Counted from the stretch's first letter, positions 26,600 through 48,439 are shown. The stretch: DNA of 64,000 bases from Struthio camelus (GCF_040807025.1 NC_090946.1:3886001-3950000); one strand, 5' to 3'. Numbers and translations: made by a program. Notes: a model not told the origin generated them from the letters alone.

Positions 26600-28600
26600 G
26601 CTCGAGGGCGCCCTCAGTGCCTTTCGACCCTGTCATGACTGCTCTAGGTGACAGCTGATTCATAAAAACGGGCTGCCTCAAAATGTAAGCAGTGGATTGC
26701 AGTGAATACCATTGCAAGCGCCTGGGTACTGCGCATTACAGTTTTGTCAGCTTCGTATATCAGCCCAGAAAGGCAGCTGTCATGAAGCGCAAGGTTCTTT
26801 TTCTCGTGGCTGACTGCACATGTACGTGTGGATCTGTATGGGGGGGGCATTGGATTTTGGAGTGATAACAGCAGCTCTGTGACTCTCCTGTGCGTGCAAT
26901 CACAGAAGTCTCTGTATCAGCTCTGCTCTGTGTATCAGCTGTTGTTACTGACCTTTTTTTTAACCTGTCAAACTCATTTGGAAAAGAGAAAGACTGCAGA
27001 GCCATAAGCAAAGATTAATCTTTGCAACAGAGTTAAAAGGGCTTTTAACACATCTTAGGATGTGTACAGAGTAGGCAACTGGTTCAAATTCAGGAGTAGC
27101 AGGTTTGAGCTGCTGCTAGATTTGTGGTTGGAGTTGAAGCAGTACAGATGACTCTTTCTTGTCTTTGTCTCCATCTCACCAAGGCCTCTCAACCTGGATC
27201 TTCCATGTAGCCAGCCTTCTTTTGCAGTTTATATTCTAGAAAGGAGGTCTACGAGCAAGGAGATCCACTTTGAAGCTGCGTTATTCTCTGCAGGTCATCT
27301 TGCTCTGAATAGCTGCTAGTGTTCCAAGCAGTCAAATACTTGTCATTTCAAGTAACCTGAATTCTCTTGCTATATTCCTATTAAGTCCAGCCCTATGAGA
27401 AGTGAAAATTAAATAAGATTTGCCTCCCAAGTAAAGGGGGGGGAGCCAAGGTGAGCATGGAGAGGTAAGTGGGAGTAAAGGATAGCAGAACTGGAGATAG
27501 GGGATAAAAGTTGATAGAAGTGGAACAGAAGAGAGAACAGAGGAGCAGAGGTGTGATTAAAAAAAATGTAGACTGCTTAGCTGGGGCCTGAAATAGAGGC
27601 AGTACCTACAGACCTCTGCAATGCGTCAAAAATTCATATAACAACATTATTTCAGGTGACATTGCTGGAACCACAGAAATAAAATTGAATCTCTCTTGAA
27701 TACGTGTGTTAGGTCTTCCTTGCATGAAATACAGGAAAATTCCTGGGCAGCGTGAAACAAAGCTGTGAGCCAGAGTCTAGATCCTCTATTGTCCTGCAGT
27801 TTTCTGCTCATACTTCTGTATTGTGTAAGCAAGCAGTGCTAACGGCAATCTTAGGATGGGAACAACCTCCGTGTTGCTAGGTGAAGCAGGCTCAGGAGCA
27901 CTGAGGAACGTGAAGGAGAATGCAAAGTGCTCGTCAAGGTCATTCAAAAGTTCTGGGATCGAGGCACATATCTCTTAGGAAAAGCACCTCTCTTCTCTAC
28001 AAGAAACAAGCACCACGTGAGAACCATTGACTATTGTATAGTATGAGTCATATGAACGCAGACAGGTACCATATGGTCTAATCAAAGACTGATTTGTTTG
28101 TATCGTTGCTGATAACCAGGTCAAAATAGTGTTATTGCAAGAAATGGACTTGACTTTCCAAAGAGAGATGGGTATTTTCAAGGCTCATTTGAGAAGCAGT
28201 TTCTATGACCATGGAAAGACTGAAGCACATTTCATTAACAATTTGCATCAAAGGATTGAGCAGAACACAACAGCAAAGTTGTGTTCAAATTTGTTCTTCA
28301 CAATGAATGAAGAAGCAGCTAGAATGGAAAAGTACTCCATGCAAACACTCAAGTGTTACTCCAGCAATCAAACATTTGAAAAACTGGTGTTTTCTGGTTC
28401 ACATGGAAGGATATATCCATTTCTCTATTTATTAGCACCATTAATTTGAAATAAAATGACTGGAAACACTTTGTTTTAAGCAAGTTCTGTCTCCTAACAC
28501 TCTCTCCTTCCCACTGGAAGAGATCTGGTTGTAAAGGTGTTAGTCCTTGCCAAAGTGAGAAAGAACATTTTTTTCCCAAATACTTCCTTTAAGATGTTTG
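26600..28600. other. Intergenic, VPS37C to first pepsinogen
   Basis: AT-rich sequence with no gene, RNA or known repeat that I can support. Confidence 0.5.
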
Positions 28601-28618
28601 ACAGAAAAGCCTGCATTT

Positions 28619-28648
28619 CTTATCAGCGCTGCTATGTAGATATAGAAA
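28619..28648 (+). promoter_or_regulatory. GATA site plus TATA-like box of pepsinogen gene 1
   Basis: CTTATCAG (a GATA site on the opposite strand) at 28619-28626 and TATAGAAA at 28641-28648, about 90 bp before the start codon. GATA factors are known activators of pepsinogen genes in stomach epithelium. The same pairing is found before the other cluster members. Confidence 0.5.
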
Positions 28649-28735
28649 CTTTGCATATGAGCAAACAGCAGCACCAACGTGTTGCTCCGTAGGCAGCATT
28701 CCCTTCCTTCCCCTTCCTGGACATAAGGACACATC

Positions 28736-35411
<6,676 letters not shown>

Positions 35412-36198
35412 ACACACTGATAGCCCCACGGGATTGGCATGGGGTGCCATCCCTACTTCTCTGGAGCCCCTGCTACACTTAAATCTGATATAGTCACCCC
35501 ACGGGGAAACGGGCTCATTCCTGACTGCATTCACACAATCTTGTACTTGGAACAAAGATTCCTTCGTTATGTCCAAAACTAACAGTACAATCAAACCCTC
35601 TCTTCCTGCATGAACGACTACCACACAAGCTGTTCTTACTGCAGCTCCTCGACTGGATGCCACACTTCTTACTAAACCTATCTCTGCAGTCTGGCACCTG
35701 TGCTAGGGGAGGTTGCTTCCCTAGCAAATCCCAGCTTGCTTGGGGCCATATTGCTTCTCTTCTGTATGCATCAAAGAGAACTAGTGAGTTATTCTATAGT
35801 TTTCATGTCAGAGAAAGCATCTTCATACCACTATTTGAAAGTCATTTTGCATCTTAAAGGCGATTCTTTTTAGTTCTCACACATTTCTCCTGTTCTTAGA
35901 TTTCTTAGTACTGCTTGAAAATTATTCTGAGATTTTTCTCACATTGAATTCCACAGCTCCTTGACTCTTTGTACAATGATACGTCAAAAATCAATGATTC
36001 CTGAACACAGAAATTCTTTCATTGGCTCCTGGTGCTGCTATCTATTGGTAAAGAATGAGCTCGTTCCAAAACTTCCCTTATTTTGACAAGTGATTTCTTC
36101 CTGTCAAGAAAAGGAAATTCTGGTTCTCAGTAATTATGACTTTGCATGTGTAATTCTGTTTCAGCCACAGTTTTATGTAATAATGGGTCTACAATATG

Positions 36199-36204
36199 AA
36201 TAAA
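36199..36204 (+). other. Poly(A) signal of pepsinogen gene 1
   Basis: AATAAA about 0.8 kb past the stop codon. An earlier signal was not noticed, so the 3' UTR is long compared with the other pepsinogens here (60-100 bp). Confidence 0.55.
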
Positions 36205-38918
36205 AGAAAGCTTTCAAAATTGCTTCAAGTCTTTATTTCATGTTATGGTACAGGGCAAGGCTGAATCTGGGATAAAATGCGAGTGTTCAGAACAGGGCGT
36301 TTCACATCAGCATGTAAACACAGGACATAACTTTTTTATGGTACAGCAAAAAAAAGAAAAAAACAACTGCAAAGGGAATAGGCTTTCAGCTGTTGTTACA
36401 ACAGACTTTTAGTGACCAGGACCTGCGCGATGCAAAGGTCTCAGCCTGTGAAAAGTTGTTTAGGGAAGAGGCTCTGATTCGTGCAATAAAGTAAGTTCTC
36501 TGACACCCGGTAAACATTGCTACCTACAGGCCAGGAAAAAGCATGCATGCAATCCAAAATGTTATGTTTATTTGTATACTGTGGCGCTTTAGTTGCCAGA
36601 AACAATTCTGATCACTGATGGGGATGGGCTGAGTTACAGAATGTATTCATTTCTCTAAAATACAAATCTGGAACTTTAGGCTTTCTCAGTTTGTTGAAAT
36701 GAAATGATAGTGATCAGCCAACACTTACTGTTTGCCCAGAAAAAAGGCTGTCGTATAAGAAAGTACTGATTTAGTCTCCTGAATTCTGTTCTCAGATGAA
36801 TGCTTTCCTGAGCAATTTTATTTCTGAATGTGCTGATTGGGTTTTAAAAAAAAAAGTCTTTGAAGAGCTATTTACTTAAAGTAACTTAAAACTAAATTCC
36901 AGTTTACAGGAACTGAAAATGATAACTTTTAATGTTCATAAGAAAACAAGGGCAGTGAAAAAATAAACTTTATATCCCTTCATGCAGAATGCAAAGAATG
37001 CAAAAAGCAGAGGACAGGAATGCAAATCTTAGTCTTGAAATTTATAGAAAACGAATCTAAAAAATATTTCCATTCTCTGGTGACACACATGAATATCGCT
37101 TGAACACCATGTTTAATGACTGTTTTCCAACAGTGGGTCATTTTCAGGAGAAGACTCCCTGCAAGAGTGGCTTCCCACCAAAAGCAGGGAAGATGAGATG
37201 AAACTGCCATGTGACAGCAAGTTCAAGCTTTAGTGAGTGAAGCACAATTCATTAACTTTTGGCTGAGAAAGAGGAATTTAGCACTTGAAATACAGGATGA
37301 ATTTCAGTGCAGAAAGAAGCATTTGGGGGTGGCGCAAAACAAACATCGGGGCAAATGTCTCTCCCACAAATAGACAAAATTCCTGTAGCAGTGTTTGAAC
37401 TAATATTATATTGAGTCCCATCCTGGGAGCGATACGGAGACAATCTAAAGTATTTGACAGAAATGCAGTGGACCAGTGGGCAGAACTTGCAGGAGTCTGT
37501 GTCATAAAAATAAAGCATAAACTAGGTCAGGCTGCAGAGCTGACTGTTTGCATCACTAGTTCCTAGTAAGCTAATAATGCTTACTGTAATTTCAGTAGCC
37601 ATCAATGAAGCAAGGAGCAGTTGCAAACTGCTTTAAGTATCAGAGGCAGGAGAGACTTGCAGGAGTATGGCAGAAATCTGTGTTCAGCTCAAAAACATTT
37701 TCTGAGATGTAAAGGATTACTACCTTTGCAAGAACATGCTACTGGTAGACGCAGAGCAATGATGCCTGTCTGGTTATCAGTCTTGCAGGGCCATTGCCTC
37801 AGCTGACAGAGTACAGACTATGAAGTGACATGTTTACTGATGTGCACAAAGCTGAGGGGGAAAAAAAACAACCTATTCATCTGAGAAAACTTGTTGCTTC
37901 ACTGAAACCTAAGATGCGTGGAACAGACTAAGAGGTAACACTTAACAGGAATGGACTTCCCAGCACTAACCCCGAGAGTAGTCATATTTTAAACTAAGTC
38001 AACAGTGTAAGGTACAGATGAGCTTGCACACTTCACAAATTTACTGAAGACCTGCAGCCTCAACAGACAGGGCAATGAGATGTGGGAAACTGAAAAAAGG
38101 AGAAAAGACTACTGCTTTCATGAATTCAGTGCTGCTGGGAGATATCTAAGAGAAGTCCTCCTTTCTCCTCCGCTTAGCCTGCTAGCTCTCTAAACCAAAA
38201 GGGCCAGCCCTAACCAGGGAAGGATACTGAAGTCAGTCTCTCAACCCATTTGATTTTTGGCCTTTTTGCTCAGATAGAGGCACTATTTGTACTATTTCTC
38301 ATTAATTTGGAATATGAAGCCCCACTCCAGGAGGATCTGGAATTGAGGCCTATGCAGTAGCCATTCATTTCATATGAAGCCAAATTGCCCCCATTGGGCA
38401 TGTGAGCTGGAAGGTTTTGCATATTAGTTCTAGCGTTCCCAAGCAGTTTTCTCCCAGATACTGGCTAAGTGAAAAGGGATGAAAATACATGCAAACATCA
38501 CCATTTTCTCTCCCTGAACCTGCTAGAGCACAGGTCCCTTGTTGAACCTTTGCTGCAAGTCAGTAGCTGTGCCCTGCAGGATCCCTGCATGCTTGATATT
38601 CCTCAAGCCCAGCTCAGTAAGCGAAGAATTCAAAGCACAAATTATAGTAATAGACTAAAGGCAGGACTGTGCCCTCCCCTCTTAAGGGCCACATGTCAAA
38701 TTGCAGGACATATGTGCCTCCGAATTAGACAGCAGGGCCAAAACAGACAAAGGAGCTGCGGCTGAAGACTGAGGGTGCTGCTGGTACCAAGTTATTTAAA
38801 TCTCCCTCTTTACATCTGATCCGCTTTGCTACTCCCCCACCACTGCTTGAAAGACCTGGAACAGGAAATGGAAAATAAACTCTTCCAAAATGCATGTTGC
38901 ACCACGAATACCTGGAGG

Positions 38919-38973
38919 TTATCAGGATATCGGACTTTTCTCCAGATCAACTCCAACTCCACAGCTTTATATA
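38919..38973 (+). promoter_or_regulatory. Possible relic GATA + TATA promoter
   Basis: TTATCAGG at 38919-38926 and TTTATATA at 38966-38973 have nearly the spacing seen before pepsinogen gene 2. No signal-peptide exon follows within the expected distance, so it is either a dead promoter of a lost copy or chance. Confidence 0.2.
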
Positions 38974-39020
38974 GGAGCTGTGAGATAAACTGCCAGTAAC
39001 AGAAATATTATCATATGCAA

Positions 39021-39106
39021 TGTGGCAAGGACAAGACTACCCGCTTCCAGACCCCTTTGTTGGTCTGTTCCTTACCTTAGATAATATTGTTCCCTACCTC
39101 ATAAGG
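39021..39106 (+). repeat. Intergenic module copy A
   Basis: First of three diverged copies. It shares with the others TGGCAAGGACAA, a CAGA(C/T)C word, a TTTGTTGG-type word, and CCTTA-C-TTAG followed by ATAATATT. Upstream parts (CAGGATATCG, GAGATAAACTGCC) also match copy C. Confidence 0.5.
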
Positions 39107-40234
39107 AAGACCTCTGTGTCCTTCACCTCGTGGCTGCATATCTCCAGCAAACCTGGAGTACACAAGAACAAGGCTGACTGTAACTGTTATGCAAGCTCGT
39201 GGCTTCCCTTGTTATTCCAGGCGCAGGACCTGCTCCTGGGGCAGCTCTCTGGATTTACTGGTTCTCAGGTAACAGCAAGCCTTCAACAAGGAAGTGACGA
39301 TGGACAGGCCAGGACCCTGCGCGAATGGCTCCCCGAGCATCCAGGGTATGGGAACATGAATTTGACTGCAGGGCCTGTTCGGGAAAGCAACCAAAATCTC
39401 CTTCCCTTTCTACCCCTAGAAATTGCAGTGGCCATTTATGGCCTTGCTCCCCGCCATCACTGCCACAGAGCACATCAGCTCCTCAGCCACCTCACTCCTA
39501 GTCCACCTTCACCATTTACCTTCTGTTCTGTTCTGTGCTGTGTGGCTGCATTACACGTGTTTCCAACTCACAGAAGGTTTCAGGTCCATCTTCCAGGGCC
39601 AGCAGGCCCTTCTTCCCCCATGCAGTCTTAAACCCTTTGAAGCAGGAGCAGTGCCTAACACTTGCCCATTGGTTACAGACACCACAGAGCTACAACTACC
39701 ACCACCAGCACTAAAAGCAGACAAATTGCATCCTACTCCAGTTCCTTTAGACCTCCTACAGTGCTAGCTACAACAGCAAGAAATATTTGTTTGCCAAGCC
39801 TTATAGGCAGCAGCTTCTGAATTGCCTCCCTGGTGGAGTACCTGGGTCTCAGTCCTTGGAGAGTGGAAGGGTGGAAAAAGTCTGAACTTCAACAGTTCTC
39901 TAAATCTTACCCTGACAGAGCCCTGTGGAAAGCTCACATGCCTTAGTGCTGCTTTGGAAAGGCAGCGCTCTGTAGCAACACAAGGAGCAACGCACAAGCA
40001 CTGCTCTGCACATGGTATAGCCCTTCCCTTCCACCAGGGGTTAGGTGTGAGAGGGCTTTGTGAAGGACTTCCTACAGCTCAATTTTTTGGCGCATCCCTC
40101 AACACAAGCTAGTCAAACAAGAGCTAGGAAAATAGGTGAATGAGGCCTGTGAATCTCCCCTATATACAAACAGGATTTGCAACACCTGTTCCTAGTATTT
40201 GGAGGACACTGGGCAAATCACTGCTTGGCTCTGC

Positions 40235-40520
40235 CCCAGCTGTCACTGTGGAGCAGAAAGTGGTAAAACCCTCTTTGCCTGTCTCGGCCATTGCAGTGGA
40301 AGAGGCTTTGCACAGCAGCAACAGTCTTTTCCTCTGTGTGTGGACAACATCCAGCACGTTGGGGAAAAGAAATTTAATTCCTCCCAGGCAAAGCTAATGC
40401 CTTCCCCTGAGGGGTGTCAGGACAGCTGGCTAAGGTAGCTTACCAGCCCAGCTGCATGTCTACCTAGGCTCTGACCTGATAAACGTCCATGAATAAACTT
40501 TTTAATGCAGCAAGGACATA
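40235..40520 (+). repeat. Segment similar to intron 1 of pepsinogen gene 1
   Basis: This stretch matches about 29225-29510 in the same order: CTGTGGAGCAG, GCCTGTC, then TTGCAGTGGAAG(A/G)GGCT-TGCACAGCA, GTCTT, and later CTGATAA followed by GATAAA or GAATAAA and CAGCA. Collinearity suggests a duplicated intron (relic pepsinogen copy) rather than chance. A dispersed ancient repeat is the alternative. Confidence 0.55.
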
Positions 40521-40605
40521 TTTGCTCCAAACCAGATCTTTTGTTAGGGTTATTCCTTATCTTAGCTAATATTCGTCAAGATGTGTTGCCTTACTTACAT
40601 AGGGC
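40506..40605 (+). repeat. Intergenic module copy B
   Basis: Second copy: GCAGCAAGGACA, AACCAGATC, TTTTGTTAGGGTTATTCC, TTATCTTAGCTAATATT. It is followed near 40632 by AAGTAAATGCTGTTGTCTAATC, which recurs after copy C. Confidence 0.5.
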
Positions 40606-41293
40606 CAGGAGTGTAATAGAACTAAATGAAAAGTAAATGCTGTTGTCTAATCTGAGATTTTCTCTGTAATTTATGGCTACTTCTAGGACACAGGCACGTG
40701 GCTTGGCTGCACAAGGCCACTGAGGAACATGATGCCAGGGCTCCATACTGGGTTTTGAGGCTGTAACTTGTTGCCAGGTCCAGACTGTCCCCTTCTATTT
40801 TGGGGACAAGCCAAGATCTCCTGCCTGGCAGTGCTGCATGTAAGGTGGAAGTAGATGCCTCTTTTTTTAGTCCCTGGCTTTCCCTGTCCTCCTGTGTGTT
40901 GCAGTGCATGGACATGCCTGCACCTGGCTGGGACCAGTCCCACCAGTTGCCTAAACCATCCCAGGTCAGTGTCCTGCAAAAGAAGCTGAAGAATGAGTCC
41001 AAAGGGGTCTGCCTGTCCAGAGCAGCAGGGAGGTTAGCAGGGACAATCGCAGCTTGTGCTATATTCCTGGCATCCCATCCGGAATTATCCCATTCCCTGC
41101 AGACTGGGACATCTTTATCTTTGTGCTAGAGGACCCAGCACAGGAGCAAATATTGCTGATGATCAGGTCTAATGGCAAAGGGCTGTGAGATACCAGGATA
41201 TCGTAAAGAGCTGGGTATTTCTGTGCCAGCCCTACAGCTCTGTGCAAGTGCCACAGTGATAAACTTCTGCCAACCGATGCTTTGCTCTTTGAA

Positions 41294-41375
41294 GAGTGGC
41301 AAGGACAATCCAGATCAGCCCCTCACCCCCACCCTTTTTCCTGACCTCAGGAAAACCTCCCAAGCCCATAAAAAA
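41294..41375 (+). repeat. Intergenic module copy C
   Basis: Third copy, about 0.9 kb upstream of pepsinogen gene 2: TGGCAAGGACAATCCAGATC and TTTTTCCTGACCTCAGG. It is preceded by CAGGATATCG and AGTGATAAACTTCTGCCA (shared with copy A) and followed near 41428 by AAATAAATGCTGTTATCTAATC (shared with copy B). GATA-type words recur in all copies. Confidence 0.5.
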
Positions 41376-42188
41376 CGTCATCCTCTGCAATGGGGGTGGT
41401 TATCCCTGGAAAGTTAGAGCCAATTGCAAAATAAATGCTGTTATCTAATCGCATGTGATTTACCCTGCCTTTCCTCATACGCAGGTATGCTGTTGATTTG
41501 CATAACATCAGAGGTAGTCCAGTGGCGGCACAAACAAGTCTTCTGTACATCCAGGCCTGGAGGGTTGAACCCAAAGGTCCCAGTAACTGGCTCCTCCTGG
41601 GAAACAAGTGACATTTCCTTTCTCTCTCCCCACCCCCTCCGAGTTACACTGGCCCTCTTTGCCCGAGGCAAGTTGGGTGGATGCGGGCCCCACCGCTCAT
41701 CCCCAGCAGTGGCCCTTAAAGGCTGCCTCCCGCACTGTCCCCAGTCACCATTAATCCTCTGCCCTCCCTTCCCTATGTAGCAGCATCAAAACTGGCAAGC
41801 ACCCGGCCTCACAGTACCTGCTCCCCTGGGCTGTGGACAACGCTCGCTGGCTCTGCAGAAGGGATTGTTAGGGATGCAGTGCTTGGCAGAGGAGTCCTTG
41901 CCCATGCTGACTGCTCCCGTGCGTTACAATCCTATAAGGACAGTAGCATGCACCAGCCTGCCAAAAGCCTCTGTATCCTGCCCTGCTCCCTCAAGACCCT
42001 CCCCGTCACAACCTGAAGCAACTTGAAGCCATTACTTTTCCAAGCTGAGGCTGTCAGGAGCATCCCTAATCCCTTGCTAGGCATTTCTCTAGCGCGAGCC
42101 CGGTGAAGATGGAAATCTGTTATCTTGATTTTCCTTCACATCACCTTTAAGGACATTGTGATAACTCCCACCGGAGTGGTTTGCTTTT

Positions 42189-42240
42189 CTTATCAGGGAT
42201 GCTGGCCAAATAAGAGCGGCTTGGTGCGCTGAGTATATAA
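42189..42240 (+). promoter_or_regulatory. GATA site plus TATA box of pepsinogen gene 2
   Basis: CTTATCAG at 42189-42196 and TATATAA at 42234-42240, with transcription expected near 42265 and the start codon about 60 bp downstream of the TATA box. Confidence 0.65.
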
Positions 42241-42297
42241 GGAGTGGGACGTGGGCATTGCTCCATTCCTTGCACTGGCAATTGAGTGTAAGGAGAC

Positions 42298-45284
<2,987 letters not shown>

Positions 45285-45384
45285 GCACGCCAGCACCACA
45301 TACATCTGCAAACTGTCTCAGAGGGAGAGCTAGGCTGGTCCTGGCCCAGTGCTACCATCCCCTCCTGTGGCAGTTATCATACAG

Positions 45385-45390
45385 AATAAA
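45385..45390 (+). other. Poly(A) signal of pepsinogen gene 2
   Basis: AATAAA 100 bp after the stop codon, followed by a GT-rich stretch (GGTGTTTCGTGTGTCC), the classical arrangement. Confidence 0.8.
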
Positions 45391-45419
45391 GCAATGCAAA
45401 AGCACTGGTGTTTCGTGTG

Positions 45420-47150
45420 TCCCTTTGAAGGATGGGCTCAGTCTGCCCCGATACTGATGCTGCCAACTTATCCTTCGACTGATCTTAACACAGGGCCACA
45501 GAGCTTTCGTGCAGGGGGTGCAGCCCACAGGGTGCCCACATGACTGTCTCAGTGGGGAAAAATACTGGTTGCATTACCCCAGCTGAACGGCAGGCCCATA
45601 GCCTTGGTCAAAGGGGGAAGGATGAAGGGTTGAGGCTACCCTTGGACATAGCAGGTCACCTGGGCAGCACATGGAGCCTGGGAGGGTGGGGTGGGGGGCT
45701 CATGGCATGCAGAGATGGTAGAGCTGCAGGGGATGCATCAAGGTACAAGTGATCTGGGGAGTAGAAATCATCAGAGCCAAAACAAGGGACAGCAAATCCC
45801 AGCCCTTGGGCTTCACCTACCCCACGCCACTCTGCAGCCTGGCTCCAGGGCTCCATGGGCCACATCTCCTCAATGTGACAGGCAGGAAGCAAATAAAACA
45901 AACAAGCATCCGCAAGAAACCATAAGAGCTCAGACACTCCCTGTGGCCTTGCTCTGCCTGGCAACGGCCATTAAAATGTGATATGACTAGGTCAGGATAA
46001 CATCACATTCCCCCCAGCACAGACAGACAGGGTCAGGCACCACCAGCAGGCGCCTTGTCCATCCCACCCTTGATGCCAGCAGGTACCTCGATGCACCAGA
46101 GCAGTCAGGCATTGGGGCAGCCCCCAGCCCTGTGCCTTTCAGCCATCCTAAGGGAGCTGGTAAGCTGGTGAGTGCCCAAAATGCTGGAAGAGGAAAGAGC
46201 AGAGAGCTATTGACATCTCTAGAAAGTCTCCAGGGCACAGAAGTCTTTTATGCCTTCTTTTCCCCTTCTGCTCCAGCCCAGGAGAGCCAGACATTTCCTT
46301 TGCTCCTTCCCTTCCAAATGGCCCTGAATTCACCCACCCTCACTCCCTCCTGCCTCACCCTCGGGGTTCAGGAGGAAACAGGCCTGTCACAGCATCTCCT
46401 TTCCAAGGGATTGATTTTGCTACAGGTTTCTCCATCCTCAAACTCCCCTCTCAGGACCAGATAGGGACTCACAAAGACATCTCATGACAGGCATTGGAGA
46501 TCTCACTGCTGAACTGCCTGAGCCAGATTCTGACCAATGCCCGGGATGGCTGGGGTGTCTCTTAAGGCAGTGCTTATCTCATAGAGGGACCCCGTGTGTA
46601 TTTTGATTTGCATGCCCAAGCATGACTCAATGCCTCAGCCCTCGAGAGCATAGCAAGCATGTAGCAGGGTTATCCCAATCCTGGAGCCGCTTTTGGCCCC
46701 AGCAATGGTGCCTGCATCCTGCATTTCTACCTCCATCCCAAACCTCATCCTTGTCTCTTGTCTCCCTGTGCCCCTTGCACACCTCCGCCCCCCCCCCACC
46801 CCAGGCCAGGACAGATGATGCTAGCACAGCTGACGGGAGCAAACGTCATGGCCCTCGCAATGACCTCCTTGTCTAGTGGGATCCTGTGGCAGTGCTGCTG
46901 CCGGGGGCTGCCGGATGCTGGGGACAGCGGTGCCTGGCACCCCGGGAGATGCGTGCTGCAAGCCCAGACTGGACGGGCTAGGAAAATGGGCTGTGCCTGA
47001 CAGTCTTGGGAGCTCACGCTGGCTTTTTTTGGCCAAAGAGGCTGATATCATCCCCAGCAGCCCCCTCTGCCGTCCTGGCCTTGGCAGCAGCAACGGAAAT
47101 CCTTCCAGGAACCCTTCCCCATACCAGCCCACCTGGAGAGGTTTGCCTTT
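45420..47150. other. Intergenic between pepsinogen 2 and the pseudogene
   Basis: GC-rich sequence with no gene I can support. A C-run/CA-rich patch near 46785-46800 is the only simple repeat noticed. Confidence 0.5.
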
Positions 47151-47179
47151 CTTATCAGGGTTACACTGAGCATATAAAA
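47151..47179 (+). promoter_or_regulatory. Retained GATA + TATA motifs of the pepsinogen pseudogene
   Basis: CTTATCAG at 47151-47158 and TATAAAA at 47173-47179 precede the broken copy. The GCCTTTCTTATCAGGG context matches gene 2 (TGCTTTTCTTATCAGGG). Confidence 0.5.
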
Positions 47180-48374
47180 GAGAGAAAGCAGAGAGTCCCA
47201 GCACCAGGCTCTCACGCTGCCCCCTGGGGAGGCTCAGACACAGCCTGGGGCTGGCTGCAGCCGGGAAGAGGGCTGCAAGTCCCATTTGCAGATATTAAAT
47301 CATGGCATGGGGATAAAGTGTGTGTGGGGGGGCTGTTTGCAGCAGTGTAAGGGGGAAGCTGGGCTGGGTGCTCACCCTAGTGACATCCCTGAGCCTCAGC
47401 CTCCTGTGGCAGCCTTGGTTGGGGGGGGGGGGTGCCAGGCAGCTCCTCACCCCCGGGGTCTGAGGGTCTTGGGTGCTGCTGCAGAGACGATCACCCCTGC
47501 TGCAGACACTGGTGGACTGCGGCTTGCTGGAGGACTTCTTGAAGATGTACCTGTCCCCCTGCAACGGGGCTCACACACAGCCCCTGGTGAACAACCTGGA
47601 TGTGAGTATTGAGTCTGCTGGGTCTCAGCTGCCAGAGATGCAAGGATGAAGCAGTGCCAGAGGAACACCAGCCAGGCTTTGCTTTGGGTGGAGGGAGGTC
47701 TCTGCAGCATGTCCTGCTGCAGTACCTCAAATCCAGCGAGTTGGTCTCCAGATCGTGTTTCCCACTGCGGGAGCCAGTCTGGAGCAAAGCAGGGTTATCC
47801 CAACAGCGCGGCAGGGCAAAGGGAAGTTTCCTAGCCTGGTGCCCTGCCACCAGCAGCCCCCAACTGTGGACTGTAGCAGAGAGAGTGTGTTTGCCTTCCC
47901 CAGCAACGAGACCAGAAACTTCATGCTGGTTGGGGACGTTGACATGGATTATCTCTCTGGGAGCCTCCACTGGATCCCCCTCTTGCAGGAGAACTCCTAG
48001 CAGATCCCCGTGCACAGGTAACACGCCCTCCTCACGGTGGCCAGGAAATGCTGAGATGCCCATGAGAGCTGGAGGTGTGCAGGGAGCCCTGCGAGGCTGG
48101 GAGCCCGCTGGTGCCATCTGCCACGCCTGAGCCCCTGCCCCACTTGTGCTCCCTGTGGTACCCGGGGAGCTTCAGCATCCAGGGCACCTGCATCCTCGGC
48201 TTCATGGGCATCAACTTGCCTCTCTGCAGCCAGTGAGCTCTGGGTCCTTGGGGACATCTTCCTGCACCCGTACTACAGCATCTTTGACAGGGTCAACAAC
48301 TTGGTGGGCCAACACCTGCAGGCTAGGACATGCATCCGCATGGAGCATCCCACTCCCTTGAGCATGCCCGGGCT

Positions 48375-48395
48375 GGGGGGGGGGGGGGGGGGGGG
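48375..48395 (+). repeat. Run of 21 G
   Basis: An uninterrupted G homopolymer just past the pseudogene's last exon. Such tracts are prone to length change and sequencing error, so the exact length is uncertain. Confidence 0.85.
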
Positions 48396-48439
48396 ACATT
48401 GCCACGCTCATCTTGTCAGAAACAGGGCAATAAAGGTAT

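Larger units (their letters stand above)
36220..42180. other. Intergenic between pepsinogen genes 1 and 2
   Basis: No intact gene. The left part (36.2-38.8 kb) is featureless AT-rich sequence. The right part (38.9-41.5 kb) carries three diverged copies of one module and a segment resembling intron 1 of pepsinogen gene 1, listed separately. This may be debris of a lost pepsinogen copy. Confidence 0.5.
47151..48434 (+). pseudogene. Pepsinogen pseudogene (exons 2, 6 and 9 only)
   Basis: A broken tandem copy. Recognisable pieces: exon 2 at 47485-47601 (QTLVDCGLLEDFLKMYL, ending NNLD before a GTGAGT donor); exon 6 at 47904-48017 (NFMLVGDVDMDYLSGSLHWIPL), three bases shorter than its paralogues and with an in-frame TAG at 47998; exon 9 from about 48176 (GTCILGFMGINLP, then after a frame change SELWVLGDIFLHPYYSIFDR). 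Exons 3-5 and 7-8, which carry both catalytic aspartates, are absent: only about 300 and 160 bp separate the survivors. No signal-peptide exon is recognisable and the normal C-terminus is lost. Splice sites around exons 2 and 6, the upstream GATA/TATA motifs and an AATAAA at 48429 survive. It cannot encode a protease; a spliced noncoding transcript is possible. Confidence 0.88.
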
